DNA of 12,573 bases from Ferroglobus sp. (GTDB lineage: Archaea > Halobacteriota > Archaeoglobi > Archaeoglobales > Archaeoglobaceae): assembly GCA_015523665.1 (NCBI GenBank), contig WAJX01000135.1, forward strand, positions 1 to 12,573, written 5' to 3'. The first letter of the stretch is position 1; the number at the start of each line of letters is the position of its first letter. The position numbers and the translations under genes are program-made. Under the pieces are notes generated by a model, which worked only from the letters and a program-made list of their open reading frames with translations, made no database searches and was not told the DNA's origin. Positions 1 through 7,170 of the stretch are shown here, in pieces.

Positions 1-180
1 AGTGTTTTAGTTGTAGTTTCGAGGAATTGTGATGTAATTAAATCAGCAAGAAACTTGCCGGGAGTTGATGTCACTCTTGCGAAGGATTTAAACGTTGAAT
101 TACTCGCTCCTGGAACTCATGCTGGTAGGTTGGTGGTATATACAAAATCTGCTATCAAAGTTTTGGAGGAAAGGTTATGA
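1..180 (+). CDS. rpl4: Ribosomal protein L4 (archaeal L4/L1e family), C-terminal fragment
   Basis: The open frame runs from base 1 and ends at TGA 178-180, giving the last 59 residues of a protein whose start lies outside the window. The peptide begins [20 protein letters not shown] and contains [23 protein letters not shown]. This matches the C-terminal part of archaeal/eukaryotic L4: a Rossmann-like segment followed by the conserved 'LLAPGGHxGRLxIWT'-type motif. L4 is a large-subunit protein with an internal loop lining the exit tunnel; that loop is not in this fragment. The gene overlaps rpl23 by 4 nt (TTATGA), which suggests translational coupling. Its position directly before rpl23 and rpl2 is the standard S10-cluster order and supports the call. 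Confidence 0.93.
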   Translation, partial: SVLVVVSRNCDVIKSARNLPGVDVTLAKDLNVELLAPGTHAGRLVVYTKSAIKVLEERL

Positions 181-422
181 TATTAAAGTGTTTTTTAATA
201 ACTGAAAAAAGTGTATCGCTTGTTGAAAAAAATATACTCACCGCTATAGTCGATATAAGAGCGAAAAAACCTGAAATAAAGAGGGAAATTGAAAAAAGAT
301 TTGGTGTAGAGGTTGAAAAAGTTAATGTATTGATAACTCCGAAAGGTGAAAAGAAAGCTTACATCAAGCTCAAACCTAATTATTCAGCTGAAGAGCTACT
401 TTCAAGATTAGGTGTATTTTGA
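177..422 (+). CDS. rpl23: 50S ribosomal protein L23
   Basis: The 81-residue product has the archaeal L23 (uL23) length. It opens [20 protein letters not shown], the 'P-x-x-TEKS' N-terminal signature, and ends [29 protein letters not shown], the conserved 'P-x-GxKKAYVxL' strand and final helix. L23 sits at the polypeptide tunnel exit and is a docking site for SRP and other nascent-chain factors. ATG 177 is chosen because GGAGGA at 165-170 lies about 6 nt upstream and no other start gives the family length. The start overlaps the rpl4 stop, and its own TGA (420-422) merges into the ribosome-binding site of rpl2. Nothing in the sequence is unusual for the family. Confidence 0.96.
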   Translation: MILKCFLITEKSVSLVEKNILTAIVDIRAKKPEIKREIEKRFGVEVEKVNVLITPKGEKKAYIKLKPNYSAEELLSRLGVF

Positions 423-433
423 GGTGTGTTGGT

Positions 434-1138
434 ATGGGTAAAAGGATAATCTCTCAAAACAGGGGGAAAGGAACACCAACTTATAGAGCCCCCTCTCATA
501 AATATAAAACCTCTGCAAAGCATCCCAATCTAACTGGGAAGGCTGAGGTTATTGATATTCAGCACGATCCAGCGAGAAATAATGCGGTTGCTTTGGTAAG
601 GTTTGAAGATGGAAGATCGACATATATTCTGGCGACGGAGGGTATAGGAACGGGGGATGAAATAATGTTTGGAGATAATGTGCCCATCAAAGCTGGAAAT
701 GTAACTTATCTCAAAAATATTCCTGAAGGAACTCCGATTTGCAATATAGAAAACACTCCTGGGGATGGTGGAAAATTTGCTAGAGCTAGTGGAACTTTTG
801 GTTTTGTAGTTGCACATGAGGAAGATAGAGTTTTAGTTCAATTACCCTCTGGTAATTTGAAATGGCTTCATCCAATGTGTAGGGCGATGATCGGTGTTGT
901 TGCTGGAGGAGGAAGAACTGATAAACCTTTTGTTAAAGCAGGAAAGAAGTATCACAAGATGAAGAGCAAGGCTGCGAAGTGGCCTCGTGTCAGAGGTGTT
1001 GCGATGAATGCGGTTGATCATCCCTTTGGAGGAGGAAAGCATCAGCATGTTGGAAGACCAAAGACTGTAAGCAGAAACGCCCCTCCTGGCAGAAAGGTTG
1101 GTAGTATTGCTGCAAGAAGAACGGGGGTGAGGAAATAA
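434..1138 (+). CDS. rpl2: 50S ribosomal protein L2
   Basis: This is a 234-residue L2 (uL2), the core large-subunit protein near the peptidyl transferase centre and an intersubunit bridge. The N-terminus [22 protein letters not shown] is characteristic of archaeal/eukaryotic L2. The C-terminal loop at about residues 184-212 ([20 protein letters not shown], then QHVGRPK) is the near-invariant RNA-binding loop approaching the catalytic centre. The OB-like domain spans roughly residues 35-110 and the SH3-like domain 115-180. A TTG at 419 is in frame, but ATG 434 is preferred: GAGGTG at 421-426 lies 7 nt upstream, and MGKRI is the usual first sequence. The gene ends with TAATG, overlapping the rps19 start by one base. 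Confidence 0.97.
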   Translation: MGKRIISQNRGKGTPTYRAPSHKYKTSAKHPNLTGKAEVIDIQHDPARNNAVALVRFEDGRSTYILATEGIGTGDEIMFGDNVPIKAGNVTYLKNIPEGTPICNIENTPGDGGKFARASGTFGFVVAHEEDRVLVQLPSGNLKWLHPMCRAMIGVVAGGGRTDKPFVKAGKKYHKMKSKAAKWPRVRGVAMNAVDHPFGGGKHQHVGRPKTVSRNAPPGRKVGSIAARRTGVRK

Positions 1139-1539
1139 TGGCGTTAAAGAGTAAGGTAATTAGGCCTAGAGAATTTAGATATCGTGGTTATACATTAGAG
1201 GAGCTTCAAAAAATGAGTATTGAGCAAATTGCAGAATTACTTCCGGCAAGGGAGAGGAGAAAGCTTAAGAGGGGATTGACTGAGCAAGAGGAAAAGCTTT
1301 TAAGAAAGCTCAGAAAGAAGGGGAGTGCGAGAACTCATTGTAGAGATATGGTCATTCTTCCAGAAATGGTTGGAAAAGTGGTTTTTGTTCATAACGGGAA
1401 AGAATTTGTTAGAGTTGAGATTAAACCAGAGATGATTGGACATAGGCTAGGTGAGTTTGCTCAAACAAGGAGGTTTGAAAAACACTCTGGACCTGGAGTT
1501 GGAGCTACTAGGAGTAGTAAATACGTTCCCTTGAAGTGA
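1138..1539 (+). CDS. rps19: 30S ribosomal protein S19
   Basis: The 133-residue product is archaeal-type S19 (uS19), longer than the bacterial form of about 90 residues. The extra length is an N-terminal part ([20 protein letters not shown], then [14 protein letters not shown]) shared with eukaryotic S15. The C-terminal core carries the family signature: [20 protein letters not shown], then [28 protein letters not shown]19 lies in the head of the small subunit and contacts S13 and the A-site finger. The start is ATG 1138, overlapping the rpl2 stop, with the ribosome-binding site GGGGGTGA at 1123-1130. The stop TGA 1537-1539 sits within the ribosome-binding site used by rpl22. Confidence 0.97.
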   Translation: MALKSKVIRPREFRYRGYTLEELQKMSIEQIAELLPARERRKLKRGLTEQEEKLLRKLRKKGSARTHCRDMVILPEMVGKVVFVHNGKEFVRVEIKPEMIGHRLGEFAQTRRFEKHSGPGVGATRSSKYVPLK

Positions 1540-1544
1540 TGCTT

Positions 1545-2006
1545 ATGGCGAGAGTCGATTACGCTTACAAGCCAAAAGATGAGCTCAATTCTGCAAAAGC
1601 AATGGGATACGAAATGAACATAAGCTTTAAACATGCTGTCGAAATCTGTAGGGAGATAAGAGGGAGAAGGATAGATGAGGCAATAAAAATTGTTGAAGAG
1701 ATTGCTAAAATGAAAAGAACTGTCCCTTTCAGAAAGTACAAAAAGAAAGTAGCACATAGAAGTGAACTTGAAAAGTGGTATGCTGGTAGATATCCTCAAA
1801 AAGCTGCAAAACAGATTCTTAGAGTTCTCAAAAACCTGAAAGCTAATGCAGAATACAAAGGACTTGAAATTGAAAAACTAGTAATAACTCATGCTCAGGC
1901 AAAAAAGGGGAGAGTTATAAAGAGGTATATGCCAAGAGCATTTGGAAGAGCTACTCCAAAAAATAGAGTTCTTACTACAGTTGAATTCGTTGCAGAGGTG
2001 AAATAA
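1545..2006 (+). CDS. rpl22: 50S ribosomal protein L22
   Basis: The product is a 153-residue L22 (uL22), a large-subunit protein with a beta-hairpin reaching into the exit tunnel. The N-terminus MARVDYAYKPKDELNSAKAM and the following ISFKHAVEICREIRG match the archaeal/eukaryotic form. The hairpin and RNA-binding end are around residues 112-140 (ITHAQAKKGRVIKRYMPRAF with GRATP). Earlier in-frame starts exist (GTG 1536, ATG 1539). ATG 1545 gives the family N-terminus MAR and lies 5 nt after GAAGTGA (1533-1539), so it is preferred. The stop TAA 2004-2006 directly abuts the rps3 ATG. Confidence 0.96.
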   Translation: MARVDYAYKPKDELNSAKAMGYEMNISFKHAVEICREIRGRRIDEAIKIVEEIAKMKRTVPFRKYKKKVAHRSELEKWYAGRYPQKAAKQILRVLKNLKANAEYKGLEIEKLVITHAQAKKGRVIKRYMPRAFGRATPKNRVLTTVEFVAEVK

Positions 2007-2762
2007 ATGGCGGTTGAGAGAAAGTTTGTTGAAGAGAGGGTTAAAAAGTACATGGTTAAGGAATGGATAATAGATGAAGTCAGAAATGCGGGATTTGGGG
2101 GGATAGATATAGTGAGAACTCCACTAGGAACACAAGTCACTCTGTTCGTTGAAAGACCGGGTTTGGTTATAGGAAGAGGCGGAAAAAGGATAAAAATGCT
2201 TACAGAGAAGCTGAAAGAGTTTGGGATAGACAATCCTCAGATAAGTGTTGATGAGATAGACAAACCTGAGTTTAATGCACAACTCATGGCTTCTCTATTA
2301 GCGAGAGCTTTGGAAAGAGGGTGGTATTTTAGAAAAGCAGGTTATAGATTTCTCTATAGGATAATGGAGGCAGGAGCAAAAGGATGTGAAATAGAGATAA
2401 GTGGGAAGCTTACAAGTGAGAGGGCAAGAACTGAAAAGTTTCTTGCTGGGACTATAATCCACACTGGGGATCCGGCATTTTCTGCTGTTAGAGAGGGTTT
2501 TGACATAGCTATTAAAAAATTGGGTGTTTATGGTGTAAAAGTTAGGATTATCCCTCCAGATGTTGAACTTCCAGATGAGTTTATTGTTAAAGATGTTGAA
2601 ATTAAGAGAGAAGAAGAGAAAAAAGAAATGAGTAAGGATACTGAAGAGGCTGAAAAATTGGAGAGTGAGGAAATGGGTGATGAGATGGATGAAAAGATTG
2701 AAAGTGAAAAGAGAGAAGAGGTGAACAAAGATGAAAATGAGGGAGATAAGGGAAATGAGTAG
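2007..2762 (+). CDS. rps3: 30S ribosomal protein S3 with acidic C-terminal tail
   Basis: The 251-residue product is archaeal S3 (uS3), a head protein of the small subunit at the mRNA entry channel. A type II KH domain is visible with GxxG in GLVIGRGGKRIK (residues 52-63). The C-terminal S3 domain follows (about 95-185), including GWYFRKAGYRFLYRIMEAGA and the ISGKLTSERARTEKF segment. Residues 201-251 form a low-complexity tail with 24 acidic residues (19 Glu, 5 Asp) out of 51, interspersed with Lys. Such tails occur in some archaeal S3 proteins, but length varies by lineage. ATG 2007 follows GAGGTGA (1995-2001) by 5 nt. The last 32 nt overlap the rpl29 coding sequence in another frame. Confidence 0.96.
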   Translation: MAVERKFVEERVKKYMVKEWIIDEVRNAGFGGIDIVRTPLGTQVTLFVERPGLVIGRGGKRIKMLTEKLKEFGIDNPQISVDEIDKPEFNAQLMASLLARALERGWYFRKAGYRFLYRIMEAGAKGCEIEISGKLTSERARTEKFLAGTIIHTGDPAFSAVREGFDIAIKKLGVYGVKVRIIPPDVELPDEFIVKDVEIKREEEKKEMSKDTEEAEKLESEEMGDEMDEKIESEKREEVNKDENEGDKGNE

Positions 2763-2928
2763 AGGGGAAAAGTTAAAAAAATTGATGGAACTGGAGAACG
2801 ATTTGATAAGACTGAGAACTTTAGTAAGGAGTGGAGGAGCTTTGGAAAATCCAGGACAGATGAGAGCTGTAAGAAGAGACATAGCGAGGATAAAGACCGC
2901 ATTAAGAGAAGAAGGCTACAAGGTTTGA
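2731..2928 (+). CDS. rpl29: 50S ribosomal protein L29
   Basis: This 65-residue protein is L29 (uL29), a two-helix large-subunit protein at the tunnel exit beside L23. The signature REIREMSRGEKLKKLMELEN is followed by GALENPGQMRAVRRDIARIKT, matching the family 'ENPxxIRxxRRxIARIxT' motif. ATG 2731 is chosen because AGGTGA at 2718-2723 lies 7 nt upstream; ATG 2737 is an alternative that removes only two residues. The start lies inside rps3, giving a 32-nt out-of-frame overlap, unusually long for this cluster. Its TGA overlaps the TTG proposed as the start of the next gene. Confidence 0.95.
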   Translation: MKMREIREMSRGEKLKKLMELENDLIRLRTLVRSGGALENPGQMRAVRRDIARIKTALREEGYKV

Positions 2929-3203
2929 AAGTTCTTGCGAGGGATTGGATAGGTATGGAAGTTGAAGTAATTGAAAGTCCAAATCCATGTGAGATAGGTA
3001 TAAGAGGGATTGTTATAGATGAGACTATGCATACTTTGAAGATTAAAAGTGAGAGGGGGAATAAGATAGTTACGAAGAAGTATAGGTGGTTTAAGGTGAA
3101 TGTTGATGGTGTTTACTTCAAAGTTAAAGGAGATTTAATCAATTTTCGTCCTGAAGAGAGAATAATGAGAGGGATAGTTATGATTAAAAGGATTAAAGGG
3201 TGA
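2925..3203 (+). CDS. rnp1: RNase P protein component 1 (Rpp29/POP4 family)
   Basis: The 92-residue product matches archaeal Rpp29 (POP4, also called aRpp29), a protein subunit of ribonuclease P, which removes 5' leaders from pre-tRNAs. Recognisable features are the opening [20 protein letters not shown] and the [13 protein letters not shown] segment of the Sm-like beta barrel, then [13 protein letters not shown] in the final strand. The exact L29-Rpp29-S17 order is common in archaea. The proposed start is TTG 2925, overlapping the rpl29 stop (TTGA). The next in-frame start, ATG 2955, would cut off the conserved DWIG segment. No strong ribosome-binding site precedes TTG (only AAGG at 2920-2923), so initiation may depend on coupling with rpl29. 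The N-terminus is the uncertain part. Confidence 0.9.
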   Translation: MKVLARDWIGMEVEVIESPNPCEIGIRGIVIDETMHTLKIKSERGNKIVTKKYRWFKVNVDGVYFKVKGDLINFRPEERIMRGIVMIKRIKG

Positions 3204-3208
3204 ATTTG

Positions 3209-3538
3209 ATGAGAGATATAGGTATAGATGTTACACCTCCAGAAAGAGAATGTGATGATAAAAATTGTCCATTTCATGGTGGTTTGCCAGTTAGAGGGCA
3301 GATATTCAGAGGAAGAGTTATCAAAAGTTATGAAAAAACAGCCGTAATTGAAAGAGAGCTTATAAAATATGTTCCGAAATATGAAAGATATCTCAAGAAG
3401 AGAAGCAAAATGCACGCTCATAATCCTCCATGTATAAATGCAAAGCCAGGAGATTTTGTTACAATAGCTGAATGCAGACCGCTGAGTAAAACCAAGAATT
3501 TTGTTATTGTTGAGAAGGTTAGAGAAGGTGATAGATAA
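3209..3538 (+). CDS. rps17: 30S ribosomal protein S17
   Basis: This is a 109-residue archaeal S17 (uS17), an OB-fold protein of the small-subunit body that binds 16S rRNA. The archaeal N-terminus [20 protein letters not shown] followed by [10 protein letters not shown] is clear, as are the [20 protein letters not shown] strand and the [20 protein letters not shown] motif. In-frame GTG 3200 and TTG 3206 lie upstream. ATG 3209 is preferred because family members begin at MRxIG and GGGTGA (3198-3203) lies 5 nt before it. The stop overlaps the rpl14 start (TAATG). Confidence 0.95.
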   Translation: MRDIGIDVTPPERECDDKNCPFHGGLPVRGQIFRGRVIKSYEKTAVIERELIKYVPKYERYLKKRSKMHAHNPPCINAKPGDFVTIAECRPLSKTKNFVIVEKVREGDR

Positions 3539-3936
3539 TGAAAGCGGTAAGAGCTGAAATACCAAGAGCTTTACCAACTGGAGCGAGATTAGTTTGTGCT
3601 GATAACACAGGAGCAAGAGAGTTGGAAATAATTGCTGTCAGAGGTTATAAAGGGGTAAGAAGGAGATATCCATCTGCTGGGGTTGGAGATATTGTTGTTG
3701 TTAGTGTGAAGAAAGGCACTCCAGATATAAGAAAACAGATACATTATGCGGTTATAATAAGGCAGAGAAAGGAGTATAGAAGACCTGATGGGACTAGAGT
3801 TAAGTTTGAAGATAATGCAGCTGTTATAACAGATGCTGAAGGAAATCCCAGAGGTTCAGAGATAAGAGGTGCTGTTGCAAGAGAAGCTGCTGAGCGTTTT
3901 TCAAAAATAGGTTCTTTAGCATCAACAATAGTGTGA
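3538..3936 (+). CDS. rpl14: 50S ribosomal protein L14
   Basis: The 132-residue product is L14 (uL14), a large-subunit protein at the subunit interface. Visible family motifs are [20 protein letters not shown] near the N-terminus, [20 protein letters not shown] in the centre, and the [20 protein letters not shown] segment followed by [12 protein letters not shown]. Archaeal L14 of about 132 residues matches exactly. ATG 3538 shares a base with the rps17 stop and is preceded by AGGTGA (3526-3531) at 6 nt. Its stop TGA 3934-3936 is embedded in the ribosome-binding site of rpl24. No anomalies were seen. Confidence 0.97.
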   Translation: MKAVRAEIPRALPTGARLVCADNTGARELEIIAVRGYKGVRRRYPSAGVGDIVVVSVKKGTPDIRKQIHYAVIIRQRKEYRRPDGTRVKFEDNAAVITDAEGNPRGSEIRGAVAREAAERFSKIGSLASTIV

Positions 3937-3946
3937 GGTGTTTATG

Positions 3947-4309
3947 ATGGCAAAAGAAAAGTCAAAACAACCCAGAAAGCATAGGAGATGGTTGTATAAA
4001 ACTTCAAAACTTCATGAGAGGCATAAATTACTTCATGCAACATTATCGAAAGAGTTAAGAGAAAAATATGGGAAAAGAGCTATAAGAGTTAGGAAGGGTG
4101 ATAAAGTTAAAATTATGCGGGGAGACTTCAGAGGACATGTTGGAAAAGTTCTTGAAGTTGATTTGAAAAAAGCGATAATAAAAGTTGATGGTGTGACGGT
4201 TAAAAAAGCTGATGGAACTGAAGTTTTAATTCCCATTCATCCATCGAATGTTATGATAACTGATCTTGGAGAAATTGATGAGATAAGGGAGAAGATACTT
4301 GAGAGGTGA
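3947..4309 (+). CDS. rpl24: 50S ribosomal protein L24
   Basis: The 120-residue product is archaeal L24 (uL24), an early-assembly protein near the tunnel exit. It begins with the basic archaeal/eukaryotic extension ([20 protein letters not shown], then [20 protein letters not shown]). A KOW motif follows at about residues 48-83 ([20 protein letters not shown] and [16 protein letters not shown]), and the C-terminal part carries [12 protein letters not shown]. In-frame GTG 3938 and ATG 3944 are alternatives. ATG 3947 is preferred because GTGAGGTG (3933-3940) is 6 nt upstream and MAKEK is a plausible first sequence. The end of the gene, GAGAGGTGA, doubles as the ribosome-binding site of rps4e. 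Confidence 0.95.
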   Translation: MAKEKSKQPRKHRRWLYKTSKLHERHKLLHATLSKELREKYGKRAIRVRKGDKVKIMRGDFRGHVGKVLEVDLKKAIIKVDGVTVKKADGTEVLIPIHPSNVMITDLGEIDEIREKILER

Positions 4310-4310
4310 T

Positions 4311-5033
4311 ATGTTGCATCAGAAAAGACTTTCATCTCCAAAAACGCTGAAAATACCGAAAAAAGTTAAAAAATGGGTAGTTAAAACATCTCCTGGACCT
4401 CATAACAAAGAAGCCATTCCACTTCTTGTGATTGTAAGAGATTACTTACAACTTGCAGATACAGCTAGAGAAGCCAGGAGAATAATATCTTCAGGAGAAA
4501 TCTTGGTTGATGGTATAGTTAGAAAAGACTACAAGTTTCCGGTTGGATTGTTTGATGTCATCAGTATTCCAAAGATAGATGCAAGTTATAGAATTGTATT
4601 TGATAGTAAGGGGAGATACATCCCAATTGAGATAAGTGATGATGATCTGAAACTCTATAAGATTACTGGAAAGACAACTTTAAAAGGTGGTATAGTTCAG
4701 TTAAACCTTTTCGATGGAACGAATTTAATTGGTAGTAACGATTACAAAACCAAAGATAGTATCCTCGTAAAAATTCCTGAAAAGAACATAATCGACCATC
4801 TCAGGTTTGAAGAGGGAGCTTTAGTTATGGTTATCGGTGGAACTCATGCAGGTGAGATAGGCAGGATTAAAGAGTATAAAATTGTTAGAACCTCGTCTCC
4901 AAACCTCGTTACCATAGAGACTGTAGATGAAGGTATAGAATCTGAAAGAAAGGAATATACGACGATCGAAGATTACGTATTTGTCATAGGGAAAAAAGGA
5001 GAGAGTAAACCAGTTATACAATTAGGGGTGTAG
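4311..5033 (+). CDS. rps4e: 30S ribosomal protein S4e
   Basis: The 240-residue product is S4e (eS4), a small-subunit protein of archaea and eukaryotes with no bacterial counterpart. The N-terminal HQKRLSSPKTLKIPKKVKKW is typical. An S4 RNA-binding domain spans about residues 40-90 (VRDYLQLADTAREARRIISS, then GEILVDGIVRKDYKFPVG). A C-terminal KOW motif includes MVIGGTHAGEIGRIKEY. The start is not settled: ATG 4311 follows GGTGA (4305-4309) by only 1 nt, while TTG 4314 (giving MHQKRL) has more usual spacing, and TTG 4299 is also in frame. The differences are four residues at most. The stop TAG lies two bases before the rpl5 ATG. Confidence 0.93.
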   Translation: MLHQKRLSSPKTLKIPKKVKKWVVKTSPGPHNKEAIPLLVIVRDYLQLADTAREARRIISSGEILVDGIVRKDYKFPVGLFDVISIPKIDASYRIVFDSKGRYIPIEISDDDLKLYKITGKTTLKGGIVQLNLFDGTNLIGSNDYKTKDSILVKIPEKNIIDHLRFEEGALVMVIGGTHAGEIGRIKEYKIVRTSSPNLVTIETVDEGIESERKEYTTIEDYVFVIGKKGESKPVIQLGV

Positions 5034-5035
5034 TC

Positions 5036-5536
5036 ATGAACCCTATGAGGGAAGTGATAATTGATAAAGTTGTAATTAATATGGGGATAGGGGAGAGTGG
5101 AGAGAGGCATAAAAAAGCTATGGAATTAATAGAAAGCATTGTGAATCAAAGACCAACAGCTACATATGCAAAAAAGACAATAAGAAACTTTGGAATTAGG
5201 AAGGGTGAAGCTATAGGAGTTAAGGTAACTTTAAGGGGAGAAAAAGCGATTAACTTTCTAAAGAACGCTCTTGCTGTTAAGGAGTTTAAGCTCAGCTCAA
5301 AACAGATTGGAGATGGGGAATTTTCATTTGGGATTCAGGAACATATAGACCTTCCGGGGGTTGAATATGATCCTGATATCGGTATATTTGGTCTTCAAGT
5401 ATCTTGCGTTTTAAAAAGAAGAGGATATAGAGTTGCTAAAAGGAAAAGAGCTAGAAGAAAAGTTGGTAAACCTCATAGGGTGACGAAGGAAGATACGATT
5501 GAATTTCTGAAATCGTTAGGAGTAGAGGTGGAGTAG
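5036..5536 (+). CDS. rpl5: 50S ribosomal protein L5
   Basis: The 166-residue product is L5 (uL5), which binds 5S rRNA and forms a bridge to S13 at the top of the subunit interface. The conserved core is plain: [20 protein letters not shown], then [20 protein letters not shown] and [10 protein letters not shown]. The C-terminal half has [20 protein letters not shown] and the very basic [15 protein letters not shown] that archaeal forms carry. ATG 5036 is supported by GGGGTG (5025-5030) with 5-nt spacing. ATG 5045 is in frame but 14 nt from that site. The gene is separated by one base from rps14. Confidence 0.96.
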   Translation: MNPMREVIIDKVVINMGIGESGERHKKAMELIESIVNQRPTATYAKKTIRNFGIRKGEAIGVKVTLRGEKAINFLKNALAVKEFKLSSKQIGDGEFSFGIQEHIDLPGVEYDPDIGIFGLQVSCVLKRRGYRVAKRKRARRKVGKPHRVTKEDTIEFLKSLGVEVE

Positions 5537-5537
5537 T

Positions 5538-5693
5538 ATGGCCAAGGAAAGGAAAAAGAAGTTTGGTAGGGCAGCGAATCCATGTAGGAGATGTGGTAGG
5601 AATTCTGGTATTGTGAGAAGGTATGGAATTTACTTATGCAGACAATGTTTTAGAGAAATAGCTCCAGAACTTGGATTCAAGAAATATTGGTGA
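5538..5693 (+). CDS. rps14: 30S ribosomal protein S14, zinc-binding type
   Basis: This short gene encodes 51 residues, [20 protein letters not shown] through GFKKYW, ending at TGA 5691-5693. Two CxxC pairs (Cys16/Cys19 and Cys34/Cys37) form the zinc ribbon of archaeal/eukaryotic S14 (uS14, eukaryotic S29). S14 is a head protein near S3 and S10. The 51-residue length and the closing 'CFRExAxxLGFKKY' are typical for archaea. ATG 5538 starts one base after the rpl5 stop and follows GAGGTGG (5524-5530). The stop codon lies within GAGGTGA-type sequence that serves rps8. The spc order rpl5-rps14-rps8 confirms the call. Confidence 0.97.
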   Translation: MAKERKKKFGRAANPCRRCGRNSGIVRRYGIYLCRQCFREIAPELGFKKYW

Positions 5694-5703
5694 GGTGATT
5701 CAA

Positions 5704-6084
5704 TTGAGCTTATCTGATGCTATGATTACTATAAAAAATGCCGAGCTGGTTGGAAAAAAGAAATGTGAGATTAAACCAGCTTCAAAGTTAATAGGAAACG
5801 TGCTTAGAGTTATGGCAGATTATAAATATATAGAAGGATTTGAATACATAGACGACCCAAGAGGTGGGAAATTTGTAGTTCAACTATCTGGTAGAATTAA
5901 CGATTGCGGAGCTATAAGGCCAAGATATTCAGTTAAGCATACTGAATATGAAAAATTTGAGAAGAGATACTTACCAGCCAGAGATTTTGGAATTCTAATA
6001 GTTTCAACAACTGAGGGAGTAATGTCTCAAAAGGAGGCTATAGAAAAGGGATTAGGTGGTGTTTTACTCGCATACGTTTATTGA
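5704..6084 (+). CDS. rps8: 30S ribosomal protein S8
   Basis: The 126-residue product is archaeal S8 (uS8), a 16S rRNA-binding protein of the central domain. Characteristic segments are [40 protein letters not shown] and the C-terminal [20 protein letters not shown] with [12 protein letters not shown] place the start at TTG 5704: TGAGGTGA (5691-5698) lies 5 nt upstream, and the peptide then begins [14 protein letters not shown], aligning with the usual 'MSLxDPLxxAL' opening but about four residues shorter. A longer ATG frame from 5671 would run back inside rps14 and has no matching ribosome-binding site. ATG 5722 would remove conserved residues. This is the last gene before the first AT-rich gap. 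Confidence 0.93.
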   Translation: MSLSDAMITIKNAELVGKKKCEIKPASKLIGNVLRVMADYKYIEGFEYIDDPRGGKFVVQLSGRINDCGAIRPRYSVKHTEYEKFEKRYLPARDFGILIVSTTEGVMSQKEAIEKGLGGVLLAYVY

Positions 6085-6198
6085 GTGAGAGTTAGGAATA
6101 GTAAGAATGAATTGATATAATAAATAATGATAATATAATAATATTATGATAATAAAAATTGATTATATAATGCATAAATCTAAGCTTGGGTGTCTGGT
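6085..6198 (+). promoter_or_regulatory. AT-rich intergenic gap with candidate archaeal promoter for rpl6
   Basis: This roughly 114-bp gap is the first substantial break in the cluster and is strongly AT-rich. TTATATAA at 6163-6170 is a good archaeal TATA-box candidate, with an A-rich stretch (6154-6158) just upstream in the position of a BRE. Counting about 26 nt from the box centre predicts transcription starting near 6192-6193. The rpl6 message would then have a very short leader before ATG 6199. A 10-bp palindrome, ATAATATTAT (6138-6147), lies upstream. No convincing T-run terminator is visible after rps8, so read-through plus an internal promoter is the likeliest arrangement. The promoter call is inference from sequence. 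Confidence 0.55.
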
Positions 6199-6747
6199 AT
6201 GAGTGGAAATTTAGAAGAGAGATTTGTTGAGATTCCAAAAGAAGTCGAAGTAAAAGTGAGTGGGGATACAGTTAATGGATATCTCATCAAGGCCAAAGGT
6301 CCTTTAGGAGAAAATGAGAAATTCTTGAAATATAGAGGAATTTATATAGAAAAGACAAATGGAAAAATCAGAGTATATACGAATGAAAAGAAGAGTAGAA
6401 TGAAGGCAATGGTGGGTACTTTTGCTTCACACATAAACAACCTTCTAAAAGGAGTTAAAGACGGTTTTGAGTACAAGCTCAAAATAGTATATTCACATTT
6501 TCCGATGAAAGTTAGAGTTGAGGGTGATGAAGTTATAATTGAAAATTTCCTTGGGGAAAAGTATCCTAGAAGGGCGAAGATATTTGGAAGAGTTGAGGTT
6601 GATATAAAGGGGAGTGATATAATTGTAAGGGGTATAGATAAAGAAGAGTGTGGACAAACCTCAGCAAACCTTGAACAAGCTACAAGAATTAAAAATCTTG
6701 ATGTAAGGGTGTTTCAAGATGGTATATATATTGTTGAGAAGCCTTGA
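6199..6747 (+). CDS. rpl6: 50S ribosomal protein L6
   Basis: The 182-residue product is archaeal L6 (uL6), a two-domain protein at the base of the stalk near the sarcin-ricin loop. The family pattern 'IPxxVxVxVxGxxVxxKGPxG' is seen near the start as [20 protein letters not shown] with IKAKGPLG. The C-terminal domain shows [20 protein letters not shown] and [20 protein letters not shown], both highly diagnostic. GTG 6190 is in frame, but ATG 6199 is preferred because GGGTG (6188-6192) lies 6 nt before it. If transcription begins at the predicted promoter, that ribosome-binding site may be partly absent from the short-leader transcript. The gene ends with TGAGGTGAT, which supplies the rpl32e ribosome-binding site. 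Confidence 0.95.
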   Translation: MSGNLEERFVEIPKEVEVKVSGDTVNGYLIKAKGPLGENEKFLKYRGIYIEKTNGKIRVYTNEKKSRMKAMVGTFASHINNLLKGVKDGFEYKLKIVYSHFPMKVRVEGDEVIIENFLGEKYPRRAKIFGRVEVDIKGSDIIVRGIDKEECGQTSANLEQATRIKNLDVRVFQDGIYIVEKP

Positions 6748-6756
6748 GGTGATTTC

Positions 6757-7170
6757 ATGAAGGCAAAGTTATCTAAAGAAGAAATCAGGCTCTTAAAACT
6801 TAGAAGAAGAATAAAAAGCAAAAAACCAGAGTTTAAACATTTTTCATCTAAAAAGAAGTTAAGACTTAGAGATATTGGTTGGAGGAGGCCAAGGGGCAGA
6901 CATAACAAGCTTAGGATAAGATATGGTGGTAAATGGAGTGGAAGATATTTGCCAAATCCAGGATTTTCTTCACCAAAGATTGTGAGAGGTTTACACCCCA
7001 GTGGATACGAGGAAGTTTTGGTATTTAACGTTAAAGATCTAGAGTCTGTAAATCCAGAAAGACAAGCTATAAGGATATCTTCGAAAATTGGTATGAAGAA
7101 AAGAATTCAAATTGAAGAAAAAGCCAAGGAACTTGGAATTCATATATTAAATCCGAAGGTGGTAGTATGA
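6757..7170 (+). CDS. rpl32e: 50S ribosomal protein L32e
   Basis: This 137-residue protein is L32e (eL32), found in archaea and eukaryotes. The core motif is present: PEFKHFSSKKKLRLRDIGWR, then RPRGRHNKLRIRYGGKW, followed by PNPGFSSPKIVRGLHPSGYE and the C-terminal HILNPK. The protein is basic and binds 23S rRNA in the large subunit. ATG 6757 follows GAGGTGAT (6746-6753) closely and gives the expected length. The stop overlaps the start of rpl19e as ATGA, so the two genes are likely translationally coupled. The L6-L32e-L19e-L18 order is the standard archaeal addition to the spc operon. Confidence 0.96.
   Translation: MKAKLSKEEIRLLKLRRRIKSKKPEFKHFSSKKKLRLRDIGWRRPRGRHNKLRIRYGGKWSGRYLPNPGFSSPKIVRGLHPSGYEEVLVFNVKDLESVNPERQAIRISSKIGMKKRIQIEEKAKELGIHILNPKVVV

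Noticed and set aside
1461..1799. Minus-strand open frame opposite rps19/rpl22
   Set aside because: It lies antisense to conserved genes, has no ribosome-binding site and no recognised motif.
2298..2902. Long open frames on the minus strand opposite rps3 and rpl29
   Set aside because: They are low-complexity Ser/Phe/Leu-rich readings of the purine-rich strand opposite certain ribosomal genes, with no family resemblance.
3113..3616. Minus-strand 167-codon open frame opposite rnp1, rps17 and rpl14
   Set aside because: It is antisense to three confidently identified conserved genes and its translation shows no recognisable domain.
6138..6147. ATAATATTAT palindrome as a separate regulatory site
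   Set aside because: A 10-bp A/T-only palindrome is expected by chance in such AT-rich sequence; it is mentioned with the gap but not called separately.
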